A stretch of DNA of 64,000 nt from Marilutibacter spongiae (GCF_014145325.1 NZ_JACHTF010000003.1:62001-126000), one strand, 5' to 3'. Counted from the stretch's first letter, positions 10,405 through 19,850 are shown. Program-made: numbers and translations. The notes: generated from the sequence alone by a model not told the origin.

Positions 10405-11331
10405 ATGGGTTCAGCTTTCGACCCGCGACCCGATGCAGACGGCTGGCTGGCCTGGCCGGCACCGGCCAAGCTGAACCTGTTCCTGCACATCACCGGGCGC
10501 CGCGAGGACGGCTACCACTTGCTGCAGACCGTGTTCCGCCTGCTGGACTGGGGCGATACGATCCGCCTGCGCCCGCGCGAGGACGGTCGCATCGTCCGCC
10601 ATGGCGGTTCGGTGCCGGGCGTGGCGGAGGCCGACGACTTGACCGTGCGGGCTGCCAGCATGCTTCAAAAAGAGGCTAACGTCGACAAAGGCGCTGACAT
10701 CTGCATCGAAAAGCGAATTCCGGCGGGCGGTGGCTTCGGCGGCGGCTCCACCGACGCCGCCACCGTCCTGGTCGCCCTGGATGCCATGTGGCAAACGAAC
10801 CTGGGCCTGGACCGGCTGGCCGCGATGGGCCTGGCGCTCGGGGCGGACGTGCCGGTTTTCGTGCGGGGACGGAATGCCTGGGCGGAAGGGGTCGGCGAAC
10901 GCCTGACGCCGATCGCGCTGCCCGCGGCGGCCTACGTCGTGCTCGATCCTGGGGTGCATGCCCCGACCGCCGCGCTCTACCGTGCGCCGGAATTGACGCG
11001 CGATGCCGCGCCCGCGACAATATCGGACTTCGTTTCGGGCGTTCCGCTCGGCAACGTGTTCGAGCCGGTCCTGCGCGCGCGGGAGCGCGCCGTCGATGCG
11101 GCGTTTTCCGTGTTGTCCGGACTGGGTCGCCCGCGGCTGACCGGGTCGGGCAGCGGCTGCTTCGTCGAGTTCCCGTCGATGGAACTCGCCGGACGCGCGC
11201 TGGCGACGCTGCCCCCGGGCCTTGCGGCCTGGACGGCGGCCGGTGCGGCGCGTTCGCCCTTGCTGGACGCGCTCGAACATTACGCATCACACCGGGATGC
11301 CCACACGGGTTCCGGCGCGACAACGGGCTGA
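10405..11331 (+). CDS. ispE: 4-(cytidine 5'-diphospho)-2-C-methyl-D-erythritol kinase
   Basis: IspE phosphorylates CDP-methylerythritol in the MEP isoprenoid pathway. The product is 308 residues with the GHMP-kinase signatures [20 protein letters not shown] near the start, the ATP loop [15 protein letters not shown], and a C-terminal [13 protein letters not shown] choose the ATG at 10405 because GAGGGGA (10390-10396) sits 8 bases before it; an earlier in-frame ATG at 10357 overlaps lolB and lacks a Shine-Dalgarno. Only four bases separate the stop from the tRNA-Gln, so tRNA and mRNA are probably co-transcribed and processed. Confidence 0.95.
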   Translation: MGSAFDPRPDADGWLAWPAPAKLNLFLHITGRREDGYHLLQTVFRLLDWGDTIRLRPREDGRIVRHGGSVPGVAEADDLTVRAASMLQKEANVDKGADICIEKRIPAGGGFGGGSTDAATVLVALDAMWQTNLGLDRLAAMGLALGADVPVFVRGRNAWAEGVGERLTPIALPAAAYVVLDPGVHAPTAALYRAPELTRDAAPATISDFVSGVPLGNVFEPVLRARERAVDAAFSVLSGLGRPRLTGSGSGCFVEFPSMELAGRALATLPPGLAAWTAAGAARSPLLDALEHYASHRDAHTGSGATTG

Positions 11332-11335
11332 ACAC

Positions 11336-11412
11336 AGGGGCGTCGCCAAGAGGCCCAAGGCACCAGGTTTTGATCCTGGCATTCGTAGGTTCGAATCCTA
11401 CCGCCCCTGCCA
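11336..11412 (+). tRNA. tRNA-Gln (anticodon TTG)
   Basis: A complete cloverleaf: acceptor arms AGGGGCG (11336-11342) and CGCCCCT (11402-11408), discriminator G, and encoded CCA at 11410-11412. The anticodon stem is CCAGG/CCTGG around loop TTTTGAT, with anticodon TTG at 11370-11372. The T arm has GTTCGAAT. It sits between ispE and prs, the conserved gammaproteobacterial position. Confidence 0.97.
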
Positions 11413-11557
11413 GTTCGGTTCGCTGTCGCGGCTCCGGCCAGGACGCCGGGGTCGGCAAAGACCTGGAGCTCCACCCGCAATCCCATGGCCGCACCGGCGT
11501 CACCCCGCCGACCGGCCGGCCCCTCGTCCACGAACACCGCATCGCCGGAGTCCGATC

Positions 11558-12517
11558 GTGCAAACCGACCGCAACCTGCTGGTGTTCAGCGGCAACGCCA
11601 ACCGTCCCCTCGCCGACGCCGTCTGCAAGGAACTGGGCATCCGCCTGGGCAAGGCCCTGGTCAGCCGCTTCTCCGATGGCGAGGTCCAGGTCGAGATCGA
11701 GGAGAACGTCCGCCGCCAGGAGGTGTTCGTCATCCAGCCGACCTGCGCGCCGAGCGCCGAGAACCTGGTCGAACTGCTGGTCCTGGTGGACGCGCTCAAG
11801 CGCGCCTCGGTCAGCAACGTCACCGCGGTGGTGCCGTACTTCGGCTACGCCCGCCAGGATCGCCGCCCGCGCTCCTCGCGCGTGCCGATCACCGCCAAGG
11901 TCGCCGCCAGCATGTTCAGCGCCGTGGGCACCGACCGCGTGCTGACCGTCGACCTGCATGCCGACCAGATCCAGGGCTTCTTCGACCTGCCTGTCGACAA
12001 CGTGTACGCCTCGCCGCTGCTGCTGGCCGACATCTGGCGCGCGCACGGCACCGACAACATGGTGGTCGTCAGCCCGGACGTCGGCGGCGTGGTCCGCGCC
12101 CGCGCGATCGCCAAGCGCCTGGACGACGCCGACCTGGCGATCATCGACAAGCGGCGTCCGCGCGCCAACGTCGCCACGGTGATGAACATCATCGGCGACG
12201 TCGAGGGCAAGACCTGCGTGCTGGTCGACGACATCGTCGACACCGCCGGTACCCTCTGCGCGGCGGCCAATGCGCTCAAGGCGCAGGGCGCCACCAAGGT
12301 CGTCGCCTACTGCACCCACCCGGTGCTGTCGGGCGCGGCGATCGACAACGTGACCCGTTCGCAGCTCGACGAGCTGGTGGTGACCGACACCATCCCGCTC
12401 ACCGACGCCGCGCGGGCCACCGGCAAGATCCGACAGCTCAGCGTGGCCGAGCTGCTGGCCGAGACCATCCGGCGCATCGCGTTCGGCGAGTCGGTCAGCT
12501 CGCTCTACGTCGACTGA
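11558..12517 (+). CDS. prs: Ribose-phosphate pyrophosphokinase
   Basis: Prs makes PRPP from ribose 5-phosphate and ATP for purine, pyrimidine, His, Trp and NAD synthesis. The product is 319 residues and starts at GTG ([19 protein letters not shown]) with CGGAG 7 bases upstream. The motifs are [14 protein letters not shown] in the flexible loop region, [13 protein letters not shown], and the PRPP loop [13 protein letters not shown]. It lies downstream of tRNA-Gln and upstream of rplY. Confidence 0.96.
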   Translation: MQTDRNLLVFSGNANRPLADAVCKELGIRLGKALVSRFSDGEVQVEIEENVRRQEVFVIQPTCAPSAENLVELLVLVDALKRASVSNVTAVVPYFGYARQDRRPRSSRVPITAKVAASMFSAVGTDRVLTVDLHADQIQGFFDLPVDNVYASPLLLADIWRAHGTDNMVVVSPDVGGVVRARAIAKRLDDADLAIIDKRRPRANVATVMNIIGDVEGKTCVLVDDIVDTAGTLCAAANALKAQGATKVVAYCTHPVLSGAAIDNVTRSQLDELVVTDTIPLTDAARATGKIRQLSVAELLAETIRRIAFGESVSSLYVD

Positions 12518-12529
12518 GCCCGCCGGGGG

Positions 12530-12597
12530 CGGGAATCGGGAATCCGGACCCGGGGCGGCCATGGCCGCCGGCATCGAGTCCCGATTCCCGATTCCCG
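12530..12597. repeat. Intergenic dyad of iterated GGGAATC words
   Basis: CGGGAATCGGGAATC at 12530-12544 is the exact reverse complement of 12583-12597 (15 bp). Each arm is two tandem copies of GGGAATC. The loop holds a 16-bp perfect palindrome (12554-12569, GGCGGCCATGGCCGCC). It lies between prs and rplY. It may act as a hairpin in mRNA or as a dispersed genomic repeat. Confidence 0.8.
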
Positions 12598-12686
12598 GTG
12601 CCCCGGGAACGGAGGCTTTCCTGGTCGCGGGAGAGTCCAACAGCCGCCGCGAGGCGGTCCAACGCTAGAAAAAGTGAGTAATCGAA

Positions 12687-13340
12687 ATGTCTGAACACAG
12701 CCTCAAGGCCGCCAGCCGCAAGGTCGAAGGGAAGGGTGCGAGCCGCCGCCTTCGCCATGCCGGCGTGATCCCGGCCATCGTCTACGGCGGCAAGTCCGAG
12801 CCCAAGTCCATTGAGCTCGAGCACGAGAAGACCTGGCTCGCCAGCCAGAACGAGTGGTTCTATTCCTCGATCATCGACCTTGAAATCGATGGCAAGAGCG
12901 AGAAGGTCCTGCTGCGCGACATGCAGCGCCACCCGTACAAGCAGCTGATCATGCACCTGGACTTCCAGCGCGTGACCGCCGGCCAGGCCCTGCGCACCAG
13001 CGTCCCGCTGCACTTCGTCAACGAAGACAAGTCCGCTGCCGGCAAGGCCGCCGACGTCGTCGTCACCCATGAGCTGAACGAAGTCCAGATCAGCTGCCTG
13101 CCCAAGGACCTGCCGGAGTTCATCGAGGTCGACCTCGCCGAGCTCGAGCTGGGCCAGACCATCCACCTGTCGGAGATCAAGCTGCCCAAGGGCGTCGAGA
13201 TCCCCGAGCTGAAGCTGGGCAAGGAGCACGACGTCGCCGTGGTCGTCGCCCGCGCCGGCCGCGTGGAAGTCGACGAAGCCCCGGCCGACGAGGCCTCGGC
13301 CGACGTCCCGGCCGCCAAGGTCGAGAAGGACGAAGAGTAA
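12687..13340 (+). CDS. rplY: 50S ribosomal protein L25, long CTC form
   Basis: A 217-residue L25/general stress protein Ctc. The N-terminal 5S-rRNA-binding domain (about 1-95, including GASRRLRHAGVIPAIVYGG) is followed by the beta-rich CTC domain (about 96-190). A Glu/Asp/Ala tail ends in KVEKDEE. It is longer than the 94-residue E. coli L25, as usual in prs-rplY-pth clusters. Confidence 0.95.
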   Translation: MSEHSLKAASRKVEGKGASRRLRHAGVIPAIVYGGKSEPKSIELEHEKTWLASQNEWFYSSIIDLEIDGKSEKVLLRDMQRHPYKQLIMHLDFQRVTAGQALRTSVPLHFVNEDKSAAGKAADVVVTHELNEVQISCLPKDLPEFIEVDLAELELGQTIHLSEIKLPKGVEIPELKLGKEHDVAVVVARAGRVEVDEAPADEASADVPAAKVEKDEE

Positions 13341-13348
13341 ACGCGTAC

Positions 13349-13380
13349 CGCGGGCGGGCCTCCCCGGAGGCCTGTCCGCG
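13349..13380 (+). other. Strong hairpin between rplY and pth
   Basis: The arms at 13349-13363 and 13366-13380 pair over nearly 15 bp with two G-T wobbles; the two-base loop would open slightly. No T-tract follows, so I do not call it a terminator. It could stabilise or process the rplY-pth transcript. Confidence 0.55.
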
Positions 13381-13406
13381 CACGCGGTTCGCTCGCCACG
13401 CGTCCG

Positions 13407-13988
13407 ATGGCCGATCTGCGCCTCATCGTCGGGCTGGGGAATCCCGGTCCCGAGCACGCCCGGACCCGGCATAACGCCGGGTTCTGGTTTGTGGACGCCC
13501 TGGCCGAGCGCCTGGGCGCCCGTTTCAACGTGGACGCCAAGCTGTTCGGGTCCACCTGCAAGGTCGACATCGCCGGCAAGCCGGTGTGGCTGTTGAAGCC
13601 GGCGACCTTCATGAACCTGTCGGGCAAGTCGGTCGCGGCGGCCCTGCGCTTCTGGAAGATCGACCCCGACCAGGCCCTGCTGGTCCACGACGAGCTCGAC
13701 CTGCCGCCGGGCACCGCCCGCCTCAAGTTCGACGGCGGCCATGGCGGCCAGAACGGCCTGCGCGACACCATGCGCCTGCTCGGCCACGGCGGTTTCCACC
13801 GCCTGAGGATCGGCATCGGCCACCCCGGGCACAAGGACAAGGTCACCCCCTGGGTCCTCGGGCGCCCGAGCGGCGACGATGAGACAATGATCCTGCGCGC
13901 GATCGACGCCGCCATCGACGTCCTGCCCCTCGCCACCCACGGCGACTACAACGAGGCGATGAAACGGCTGCACACGGCGAAGCCGTGA
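13407..13988 (+). CDS. pth: Peptidyl-tRNA hydrolase
   Basis: Pth releases peptides from stalled peptidyl-tRNA. The product is 193 residues. The family signatures are LIVGLGNPGPEHARTRHNAGF with catalytic His22, then KPATFMNLSGKSV, and LVHDELDLPPGTARLKFDGG. The order rplY-pth-ychF is conserved. The stop codon overlaps the first bases of an intergenic dyad repeat. Confidence 0.96.
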   Translation: MADLRLIVGLGNPGPEHARTRHNAGFWFVDALAERLGARFNVDAKLFGSTCKVDIAGKPVWLLKPATFMNLSGKSVAAALRFWKIDPDQALLVHDELDLPPGTARLKFDGGHGGQNGLRDTMRLLGHGGFHRLRIGIGHPGHKDKVTPWVLGRPSGDDETMILRAIDAAIDVLPLATHGDYNEAMKRLHTAKP

Positions 13989-14061
13989 TTGGCGATTGGT
14001 GATTGGTGATTCGGCGCGTGGGCACCCCGCCGCTCGAGTCACCAATCACGAATCACGAATC
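13987..14061. repeat. Intergenic dyad of iterated GATTGGTG words
   Basis: The left arm at 13987-14012 is a near-tandem of GATTGGTG units. The right arm at 14036-14061 is its imperfect reverse complement (units CACCAATC and CACGAATC). About 26 bases per arm flank a 23-base spacer. It fills the pth-ychF gap and overlaps the pth stop codon. Related words recur at 21042-21125 and 58139-58217. Confidence 0.8.
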
Positions 14062-14072
14062 CCGGACACACC

Positions 14073-15164
14073 ATGGGCATCAAATGCGGCATCGTCGGCC
14101 TGCCCAACGTCGGCAAGTCGACCCTCTTCAATGCGCTGACCAAGGCGGGCATCGCCGCGGCCAACTTCCCGTTCTGCACCATCGAGCCCAACGTCGGCGT
14201 GGTGCCGGTGCCGGATCCGCGCCTGAACGCGCTCTCGGAGATCGTCAAGCCGCAGAAGTGCATCCCGACCGCGATGGAGTTCGTCGACATCGCCGGGCTC
14301 GTCGCCGGCGCGGCCAAGGGCGAGGGCCTGGGCAACAAGTTCCTCGCCCACATCCGCGAGGTCGACGCGATCGCCCACGTCGTGCGCTGCTTCGAGCACG
14401 GCGACATCGTCCACGTCGCCGGCAAGGTGGACCCGCTCTCGGACATCGACACCATCGACACCGAACTGGCCCTGGCCGACCTGGAGTCGGTCGAGAAGGC
14501 CCTGCAGCGCGCCGAGCGCAGTGCCAAGTCCGGCGACAAGGACGCGAAGGCGCGGGCGGAAGTCCTCGGCCGCATCCGAGAGGGCCTGGACGCCGGCCGT
14601 CCCGCCCGCGCGCTGGACCTGTCCGAGGACGACCTCGCGGCGGTGCGCGACCTGTTCCTGCTGACCCTCAAGCCCGTCATGTACGTGGCCAACGTGCTCG
14701 AGGACGGGTTCGAGGACAATGCCTTCCTCGATGCCGTGCGCGAGCGCGCGCGGGGCGAGGGCGCCGAGGTCGTGCCGGTGTCGGCGGCCATCGAGGAAGA
14801 ACTCAGCCAGCTCGACGACGAGGACCGCGACGCCTTCCTGGCCGACCTCGGCCTCGACGAGCCGGGCCTGAACCGCGTCATCCGGGCGGCCTATACCCTG
14901 CTGGGCCTGCAGACCTACTTCACCGCCGGGGTCAAGGAAGTGCGCGCCTGGACGGTCCGCAAGGGCGCCACCGCCCCGCAGGCCGCCGCCGTCATCCACA
15001 CCGACTTCGAGAAGGGCTTCATCCGCGCCGAGACCATCGGTTACGCCGACTACATCCAGTACAAGGGCGAGGCGGGCGCCCGCGAAGCGGGCCGGATGCG
15101 GCTGGAAGGCAAGGAATACCGCGTCCAGGAAGGCGACGTGCTGCACTTCCGCTTCAACGTCTGA
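14073..15164 (+). CDS. ychF: Redox-regulated ATPase YchF (OLA1 family)
   Basis: A 363-residue Obg-family P-loop protein that prefers ATP and binds ribosomes. The Walker A motif is [17 protein letters not shown] at residues 8-24. The switch region [20 protein letters not shown] follows. The usual NKxD is replaced by an N-x-x-E type motif ([11 protein letters not shown]), as known for YchF. A coiled region at about 125-190 and a C-terminal TGS domain ([20 protein letters not shown]) complete the family layout. Confidence 0.96.
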   Translation: MGIKCGIVGLPNVGKSTLFNALTKAGIAAANFPFCTIEPNVGVVPVPDPRLNALSEIVKPQKCIPTAMEFVDIAGLVAGAAKGEGLGNKFLAHIREVDAIAHVVRCFEHGDIVHVAGKVDPLSDIDTIDTELALADLESVEKALQRAERSAKSGDKDAKARAEVLGRIREGLDAGRPARALDLSEDDLAAVRDLFLLTLKPVMYVANVLEDGFEDNAFLDAVRERARGEGAEVVPVSAAIEEELSQLDDEDRDAFLADLGLDEPGLNRVIRAAYTLLGLQTYFTAGVKEVRAWTVRKGATAPQAAAVIHTDFEKGFIRAETIGYADYIQYKGEAGAREAGRMRLEGKEYRVQEGDVLHFRFNV

Positions 15165-15169
15165 CCCCC

Positions 15170-15190
15170 GCCGCCCCGCGCCGGGGCGGC
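15170..15190 (+). terminator. Possible terminator after ychF
   Basis: A nine-base-pair GC hairpin (GCCGCCCCG / CGGGGCGGC) with triloop CGC lies 5 bases after the ychF stop. It is followed only by TTCG, so termination is uncertain. Confidence 0.4.
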
Positions 15191-15239
15191 TTCGCGGCGG
15201 GCAGGTGGCGGAAATGTCGATTTTGTTGCGAATCATGCG

Positions 15240-15268
15240 TTGACAAGATCGAAGTCAGTCGCCAAAAT
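15240..15268 (+). promoter_or_regulatory. Promoter of the tRNA-Tyr/Gly/Thr-tufB operon
   Basis: Perfect -35 TTGACA (15240-15245), 17-base spacer, -10 CAAAAT (15263-15268), then a GC-rich discriminator (GCGGGC) before tRNA-Tyr at 15282. A G/C-rich discriminator is typical of stringently controlled stable-RNA promoters. Confidence 0.75.
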
Positions 15269-15281
15269 TGCGGGCTCTTTT

Positions 15282-15367
15282 GGAGGGATACCCAAGCGGC
15301 CAACGGGGGCAGACTGTAAATCTGCTGGCTTACGCCTTCGGTGGTTCGAATCCACCTCCCTCCACCA
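15282..15367 (+). tRNA. tRNA-Tyr (anticodon GTA)
   Basis: Class II tRNA of 86 nt with a long variable arm. The acceptor arms are GGAGGGA (15282-15288) and TCCCTCC (15357-15363), discriminator A, and CCA at 15365-15367. The anticodon stem GCAGA/TCTGC encloses CTGTAAA with GTA at 15316-15318. Its 3' end is repeated downstream at 15523. Confidence 0.97.
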
Positions 15368-15385
15368 GAATTGAAGTGCGACAAT
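15350..15385 (+). repeat. Direct repeat copy 1 (tRNA-Tyr 3' end plus flank)
   Basis: A 36-base stretch covering part of the T arm, the 3' acceptor strand, CCA and 18 bases of flank (GAATTGAAGTGCGACAAT). It is identical to 15523-15558, with an offset of 173. Confidence 0.95.
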
Positions 15386-15419
15386 TACAAGTCCTGGCGG
15401 TAAGTGGGGCAGGCGAGTC

Positions 15420-15532
15420 GGAGGTGGATGAGAGCCACCGCTGGTTCGGCGACGATGCGAAGCGTCGTCGTGCGCGCCGAAGGCGCGGCCCGGAGGGCCC
15501 AGGGTGCGAAGCGCCCGCAGCCATCCACCTCC
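15420..15532 (+). other. Structured element downstream of tRNA-Tyr: closing stem plus four triloop hairpins
   Basis: GGAGGTGGATG (15420-15430) pairs perfectly with CATCCACCTCC (15522-15532). Inside are four consecutive small hairpins. 15450-15470 has a 9-bp stem with loop GAA. 15473-15487 has a 6-bp stem with loop GAA. 15488-15498 has a 4-bp stem with loop GGA, extendable by one pair if base 15487 is released. 15502-15516 has a 6-bp stem with loop GAA. All loops are GNA triloops. The 3' closing strand is itself part of the duplicated tRNA-Tyr end. It may be a processed RNA, a spacer stabiliser or a mobile repeat; I do not know a named family. Confidence 0.7.
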
Positions 15533-15558
15533 CTCCACCAGAATTGAAGTGCGACAAT
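15523..15558 (+). repeat. Direct repeat copy 2 (tRNA-Tyr 3' end plus flank)
   Basis: An exact 36-base copy of 15350-15385, including the last T-arm bases, the acceptor 3' strand and CCA. It has no matching 5' half, so it is not a functional tRNA. A nine-base match to the tRNA-Tyr D-arm (TACCCAAGC) at 15628-15636 may be a further remnant. Confidence 0.95.
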
Positions 15559-15649
15559 AGGTGTTCCCGGCAGGCCGTCACGGCCGGGAGCCGCAAGACC
15601 CCGAGGCCTTACCAGCCGAGGGCGCGGTACCCAAGCAGGCGTGTCCGGT

Positions 15650-15723
<74 letters not shown>

Positions 15724-15757
15724 TTGCTGCCGCACGATCCACCTGCTGCGACAACCT

Positions 15758-15833
15758 GCTCACGTAGCTCAGTCGGTAGAGCACCTCCTTGGTAAGGAGG
15801 AGGTCGCTGGTTCGATTCCAGTCGTGAGCACCA
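15758..15833 (+). tRNA. tRNA-Thr (anticodon GGT)
   Basis: 76 nt. The acceptor arms are GCTCACG (15758-15764) and CGTGAGC (15823-15829), discriminator A, and CCA at 15831-15833. The anticodon stem CCTCC/GGAGG encloses TTGGTAA with GGT at 15791-15793. It ends 47 bases before the tufB ATG, as in the E. coli thrT-tufB operon. Confidence 0.97.
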
Positions 15834-15880
15834 CATTCAGATACTCGGTTCCATCCGTCCCAAACAGAGAAGCGACAGCC

Positions 15881-17071
<1,191 letters not shown>

Positions 17072-17079
17072 GCGACACG

Positions 17080-17111
17080 CCGCGATCGCCCGGTGGCGGT
17101 CGCGGTTGCTT
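17080..17111 (+). terminator. Likely terminator or attenuator after tufB
   Basis: An 11-bp hairpin (17080-17090 with 17095-17105, one T-G wobble, loop CGGT) is followed by TTGCTT, 8 bases after the tuf stop. A second hairpin (GGCGACGG / CCGTCGCC, 17169-17188) lies before tRNA-Trp. Confidence 0.5.
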
Positions 17112-17213
17112 CGGTGGGGGTTGGCGGTCCGCTGGGCCACATCGAAGAAGGCGTGAACGAGGCGAGTCGGCGACGGCTCGCCGTCGCCGTCTAAGACACT
17201 CGACAATTTCTGT

Positions 17214-17289
<76 letters not shown>

Positions 17290-17329
17290 CCTGATGACGG
17301 GTCTGCGAAAGCAGCCTGCGAAGAGCCGG

Positions 17330-17707
17330 ATGAACAGCAAGGTCGAACAACCCCAGGGCGCCAACGCCGGCGATATCGCCAAGTACGTACTGGCCATCGC
17401 GCTCGTCGCCGCCGGCGTGTTCGGCTACATCTGGTTCGACCAGTGGGCCGGCGCGCTGCGTTCGCTGCTGGTCGCCGCCGGCGTCGTGGCCGGCGTGCTG
17501 GTGTTCTTCACCAGCGGCAAGGGCCACCAGACCCGCGAGTTCCTGGCGGAATCGCGCTTCGAACTGCGCAAGGTCGTCTGGCCGACGCGCCAGGAAGCCC
17601 TGCGCACCACGTGGGTGGTGATGATCGCGGTGGTCGTGCTGAGCCTGATCCTGGCCGGCTTCGACCTCGGCATCCAGTTTGTAGTCAAGTCAATCCTGGG
17701 ACGCTGA
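17330..17707 (+). CDS. secE: Preprotein translocase subunit SecE
   Basis: SecE clamps SecY in the inner-membrane translocon. The 125-residue protein has three predicted membrane helices (about 20-37, 43-60, 90-115), like the enterobacterial long form. The conserved amphipathic stretch [18 protein letters not shown] lies before the last helix. The start at 17330 ([10 protein letters not shown]) has AAGAG just upstream; the ATG at 17294 would begin 5 bases after the tRNA-Trp CCA. It is followed 4 bases later by nusG. Confidence 0.93.
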   Translation: MNSKVEQPQGANAGDIAKYVLAIALVAAGVFGYIWFDQWAGALRSLLVAAGVVAGVLVFFTSGKGHQTREFLAESRFELRKVVWPTRQEALRTTWVVMIAVVVLSLILAGFDLGIQFVVKSILGR

Positions 17708-17711
17708 GCTG

Positions 17712-18281
17712 ATGACGGAAAACAACAAGCGCTGGTACGTGGTTCACGCCTACTCGGGCTTCGAGAAGTCGGTGGCCCAGGCGCTGCGTGACCGTATCGT
17801 GCGTGCCGAGATGGGCGAGCGCTTCGGCGATGTCCTGGTCCCGACCGAAGAGGTCGTGGAGATGCGTTCCGGCCAGAAGCGCCGTTCCGAGCGCAAGTTC
17901 TTCCCGGGCTACGTGCTGGTGCAGATCGCCACCCATGACGAGAATGGCATCCCGCGCATCGACAGCGAGTGCTGGCATCTCATCAAGGAGACGCCGAAGG
18001 TCATGGGCTTCATCGGCGGTACCGCCGACCGCCCGCTGCCGATCGCCGACCACGAGGCAGATGCGATCCTGAACCGCGTTCAGGAAGGCGTCGCCAAGCC
18101 CAAGCCCAAGGTCCTCTTCGAGGCGGGGGAGATGGTCCGGGTCATCGACGGTCCGTTCAACGACTTCAATGGCGTGGTCGAGGAGATCAACTACGAGAAG
18201 AGCCGCCTGCGCGTCTCCGTACTGATCTTCGGCCGCTCCACCCCGGTCGAGCTCGAGTTCGGCCAGGTCGAGAAGGCCTGA
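17712..18281 (+). CDS. nusG: Transcription termination/antitermination protein NusG
   Basis: NusG (189 residues) links RNA polymerase to Rho or to ribosomal S10. The NGN domain begins [19 protein letters not shown] and contains [11 protein letters not shown]. The C-terminal KOW domain carries [22 protein letters not shown]. It is coupled to secE with 4 bases between them. Confidence 0.97.
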   Translation: MTENNKRWYVVHAYSGFEKSVAQALRDRIVRAEMGERFGDVLVPTEEVVEMRSGQKRRSERKFFPGYVLVQIATHDENGIPRIDSECWHLIKETPKVMGFIGGTADRPLPIADHEADAILNRVQEGVAKPKPKVLFEAGEMVRVIDGPFNDFNGVVEEINYEKSRLRVSVLIFGRSTPVELEFGQVEKA

Positions 18282-18313
18282 GCCAGGCCCTCTGGCGCTG
18301 GGCGCCGGGATAC

Positions 18314-18322
18314 TGCTATAAT
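18314..18322 (+). promoter_or_regulatory. Extended -10 promoter of rplKA
   Basis: TGCTATAAT is a perfect extended -10 (TGn plus TATAAT at 18317-18322). The -35 region is poor (TGGCGC-like). A stem-loop (18329-18349, CTCGC...GCGAG with inner GCC/GGC) begins 6 bases after the -10, so the transcript would start at or in it. A second hairpin, GGCCGCC-GATT-GGCGGCC, lies further into the leader. Confidence 0.7.
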
Positions 18323-18507
18323 TTTCGGCTCGCTGCCTTCTGGCGCGAGTGGATCAGCCCCCGGCCGCCGATTGGCGGCCGTCGGCGTGTTCAGGCCGGA
18401 CTGCCCTGGCAGGGCTGGCCCGCATTCAACGTGAAGCCGGGACACGCGATTTTCCCGGTCCGATGGGGAGCCTGCATCCCAGGCGCTAGCACCCGGAGAG
18501 CAAGTCA

Positions 18508-18936
18508 ATGGCAAAGAAAGTAATCGGCTACATCAAGCTGCAGGTCAAGGCCGGGCAGGCCAACCCCTCGCCGCCGGTGGGCCCCGCCCTCGGCCAGCGC
18601 GGCCTGAACATCATGGAGTTCTGCAAGGCGTTCAACGCCGCCACGCAGAAGATGGAGCCGGGTCTCCCGATTCCGACCGTGATCACCGCCTATTCCGACC
18701 GCACCTTCACCTTCATCACGAAGACGCCGCCGGCGTCGATCCTGCTGAAGAAGGCCACCGGCATCAAGTCCGGTTCCAAGCGCCCGAACACCGAGAAGGT
18801 GGGCAAGGTGACCCGCGCGCAGCTCGAGGAGATCGCCAAGGCGAAGGAACCCGACCTGACCGCGGCCGACCTGGACGCCGCCGTGCGTACGATCGCGGGC
18901 TCGGCCCGCTCCATGGGCCTGGTGGTGGAGGGTTAA
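18508..18936 (+). CDS. rplK: 50S ribosomal protein L11
   Basis: L11 (142 residues) forms the GTPase-associated centre with 23S rRNA and is needed for RelA activation. It shows [20 protein letters not shown], then [15 protein letters not shown], and the C-terminal rRNA-binding domain with [20 protein letters not shown]. It is preceded by its own promoter in the nusG-rplK gap and coupled to rplA 3 bases downstream. Confidence 0.98.
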   Translation: MAKKVIGYIKLQVKAGQANPSPPVGPALGQRGLNIMEFCKAFNAATQKMEPGLPIPTVITAYSDRTFTFITKTPPASILLKKATGIKSGSKRPNTEKVGKVTRAQLEEIAKAKEPDLTAADLDAAVRTIAGSARSMGLVVEG

Positions 18937-18939
18937 GAC

Positions 18940-19638
18940 ATGGCAATGACCAAGCGTGAGAAGGCCATCAAGGCCGCCGTCGTCCCGGGCAAGAGCTACG
19001 CCTTCGAGGACGCCATCCAGATCGTCAAGACCGCCACCAAGGCCAAGTTCGTCGAGTCCGTCGACGTGGCCGTGCGCCTGGGCGTCGACGCCAAGAAGTC
19101 CGACCAGCAGGTCCGTGGCTCCACCGTGCTGCCGGCCGGTACCGGCAAGTCGGTCCGTGTCGCCGTGTTCGCCCCCTCGGGCGCCAAGGCCGACGAGGCC
19201 CTGGCCGCCGGTGCCGACATCGTCGGCATGGACGACCTGGCCGAGAAGATGCAGGCCGGCGACCTGAACTACGACGTCGTGATCGCGACGCCGGACGCCA
19301 TGCGCGTCGTCGGCAAGCTGGGCCAGGTCCTCGGTCCGCGCGGCCTGATGCCGAACCCGAAGGTCGGCACCGTGTCCCCGAACCCGGGCGAGGCGGTCAA
19401 GAACGCCAAGGGCGGCCAGGTGCGCTACCGCACCGACAAGGCCGGCATCATCCATTGCACGATCGGCAAGGCCGACTTCGACAACGGCTCGCTGAAGGGC
19501 AACCTCGAGGCGCTGCTGGCCGACCTGATCAAGGCCAAGCCGGCGACTTCGAAGGGCCAGTACCTGCAGAAGGTGTCGATCAGCTCGACGATGGGCCCCG
19601 GCGTGAGCGTCGACCAGTCGTCGCTGTCGCTCAAGTAA
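18940..19638 (+). CDS. rplA: 50S ribosomal protein L1
   Basis: L1 (232 residues) builds the L1 stalk and represses its own operon in other bacteria. Family motifs are visible: [34 protein letters not shown], and [17 protein letters not shown]. It starts 3 bases after the rplK stop. I did not find an unambiguous L1 mRNA site in the rplK leader. Confidence 0.98.
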   Translation: MAMTKREKAIKAAVVPGKSYAFEDAIQIVKTATKAKFVESVDVAVRLGVDAKKSDQQVRGSTVLPAGTGKSVRVAVFAPSGAKADEALAAGADIVGMDDLAEKMQAGDLNYDVVIATPDAMRVVGKLGQVLGPRGLMPNPKVGTVSPNPGEAVKNAKGGQVRYRTDKAGIIHCTIGKADFDNGSLKGNLEALLADLIKAKPATSKGQYLQKVSISSTMGPGVSVDQSSLSLK

Positions 19639-19710
19639 TCCGTTACAGCCCTCCCCGGGACGGGGAGGTCGCAAGTTTTGAGGGCGTCGCAACGGCTCCG
19701 GCCGGCGCGA

Positions 19711-19850
19711 TAGCCGTCAAAGACCGCAGGCGCGGTCAGCGCACATCGAAGGCGGGCAGGGAGGCTGCACTGGCATGGAGTCGCCGTCGATGGAAGCGGG
19801 ATCGCTTAATCCAGTCCCCGAAGGGGCCGGGCCTGCGTAGATGGTTGCCG
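19711..19850 (+). promoter_or_regulatory. L10 leader (autoregulatory site for L10-L12)
   Basis: The rplA-rplJ gap carries the hallmark bases of the L10 leader: AAAGACCGCAGGC (from 19719) pairing GCAGGC (19726-19731) with GCCTGC (19831-19836), followed by GTAGATGGT, and an internal CTTAATC. In E. coli the L10-L12 complex binds this RNA and blocks rplJL translation. Two extra perfect 8-bp hairpins follow (19885-19905 and 19906-19928). Confidence 0.8.

Noticed and set aside
12555-12569. Operator site in the palindrome GGCGGCCATGGCCGCC
   Set aside because: It forms the loop of a larger dyad repeat and has no nearby promoter elements.
15523-15558. A second tRNA-Tyr gene
   Set aside because: Only the 3' part is present; there is no D arm, anticodon arm or 5' acceptor strand in place, so it is a remnant or repeat.
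17189-17213. Separate promoter for tRNA-Trp
   Set aside because: CGACAATTTCTG looks AT-rich but offers no -35/-10 pair at acceptable spacing; read-through from tufB is as likely.
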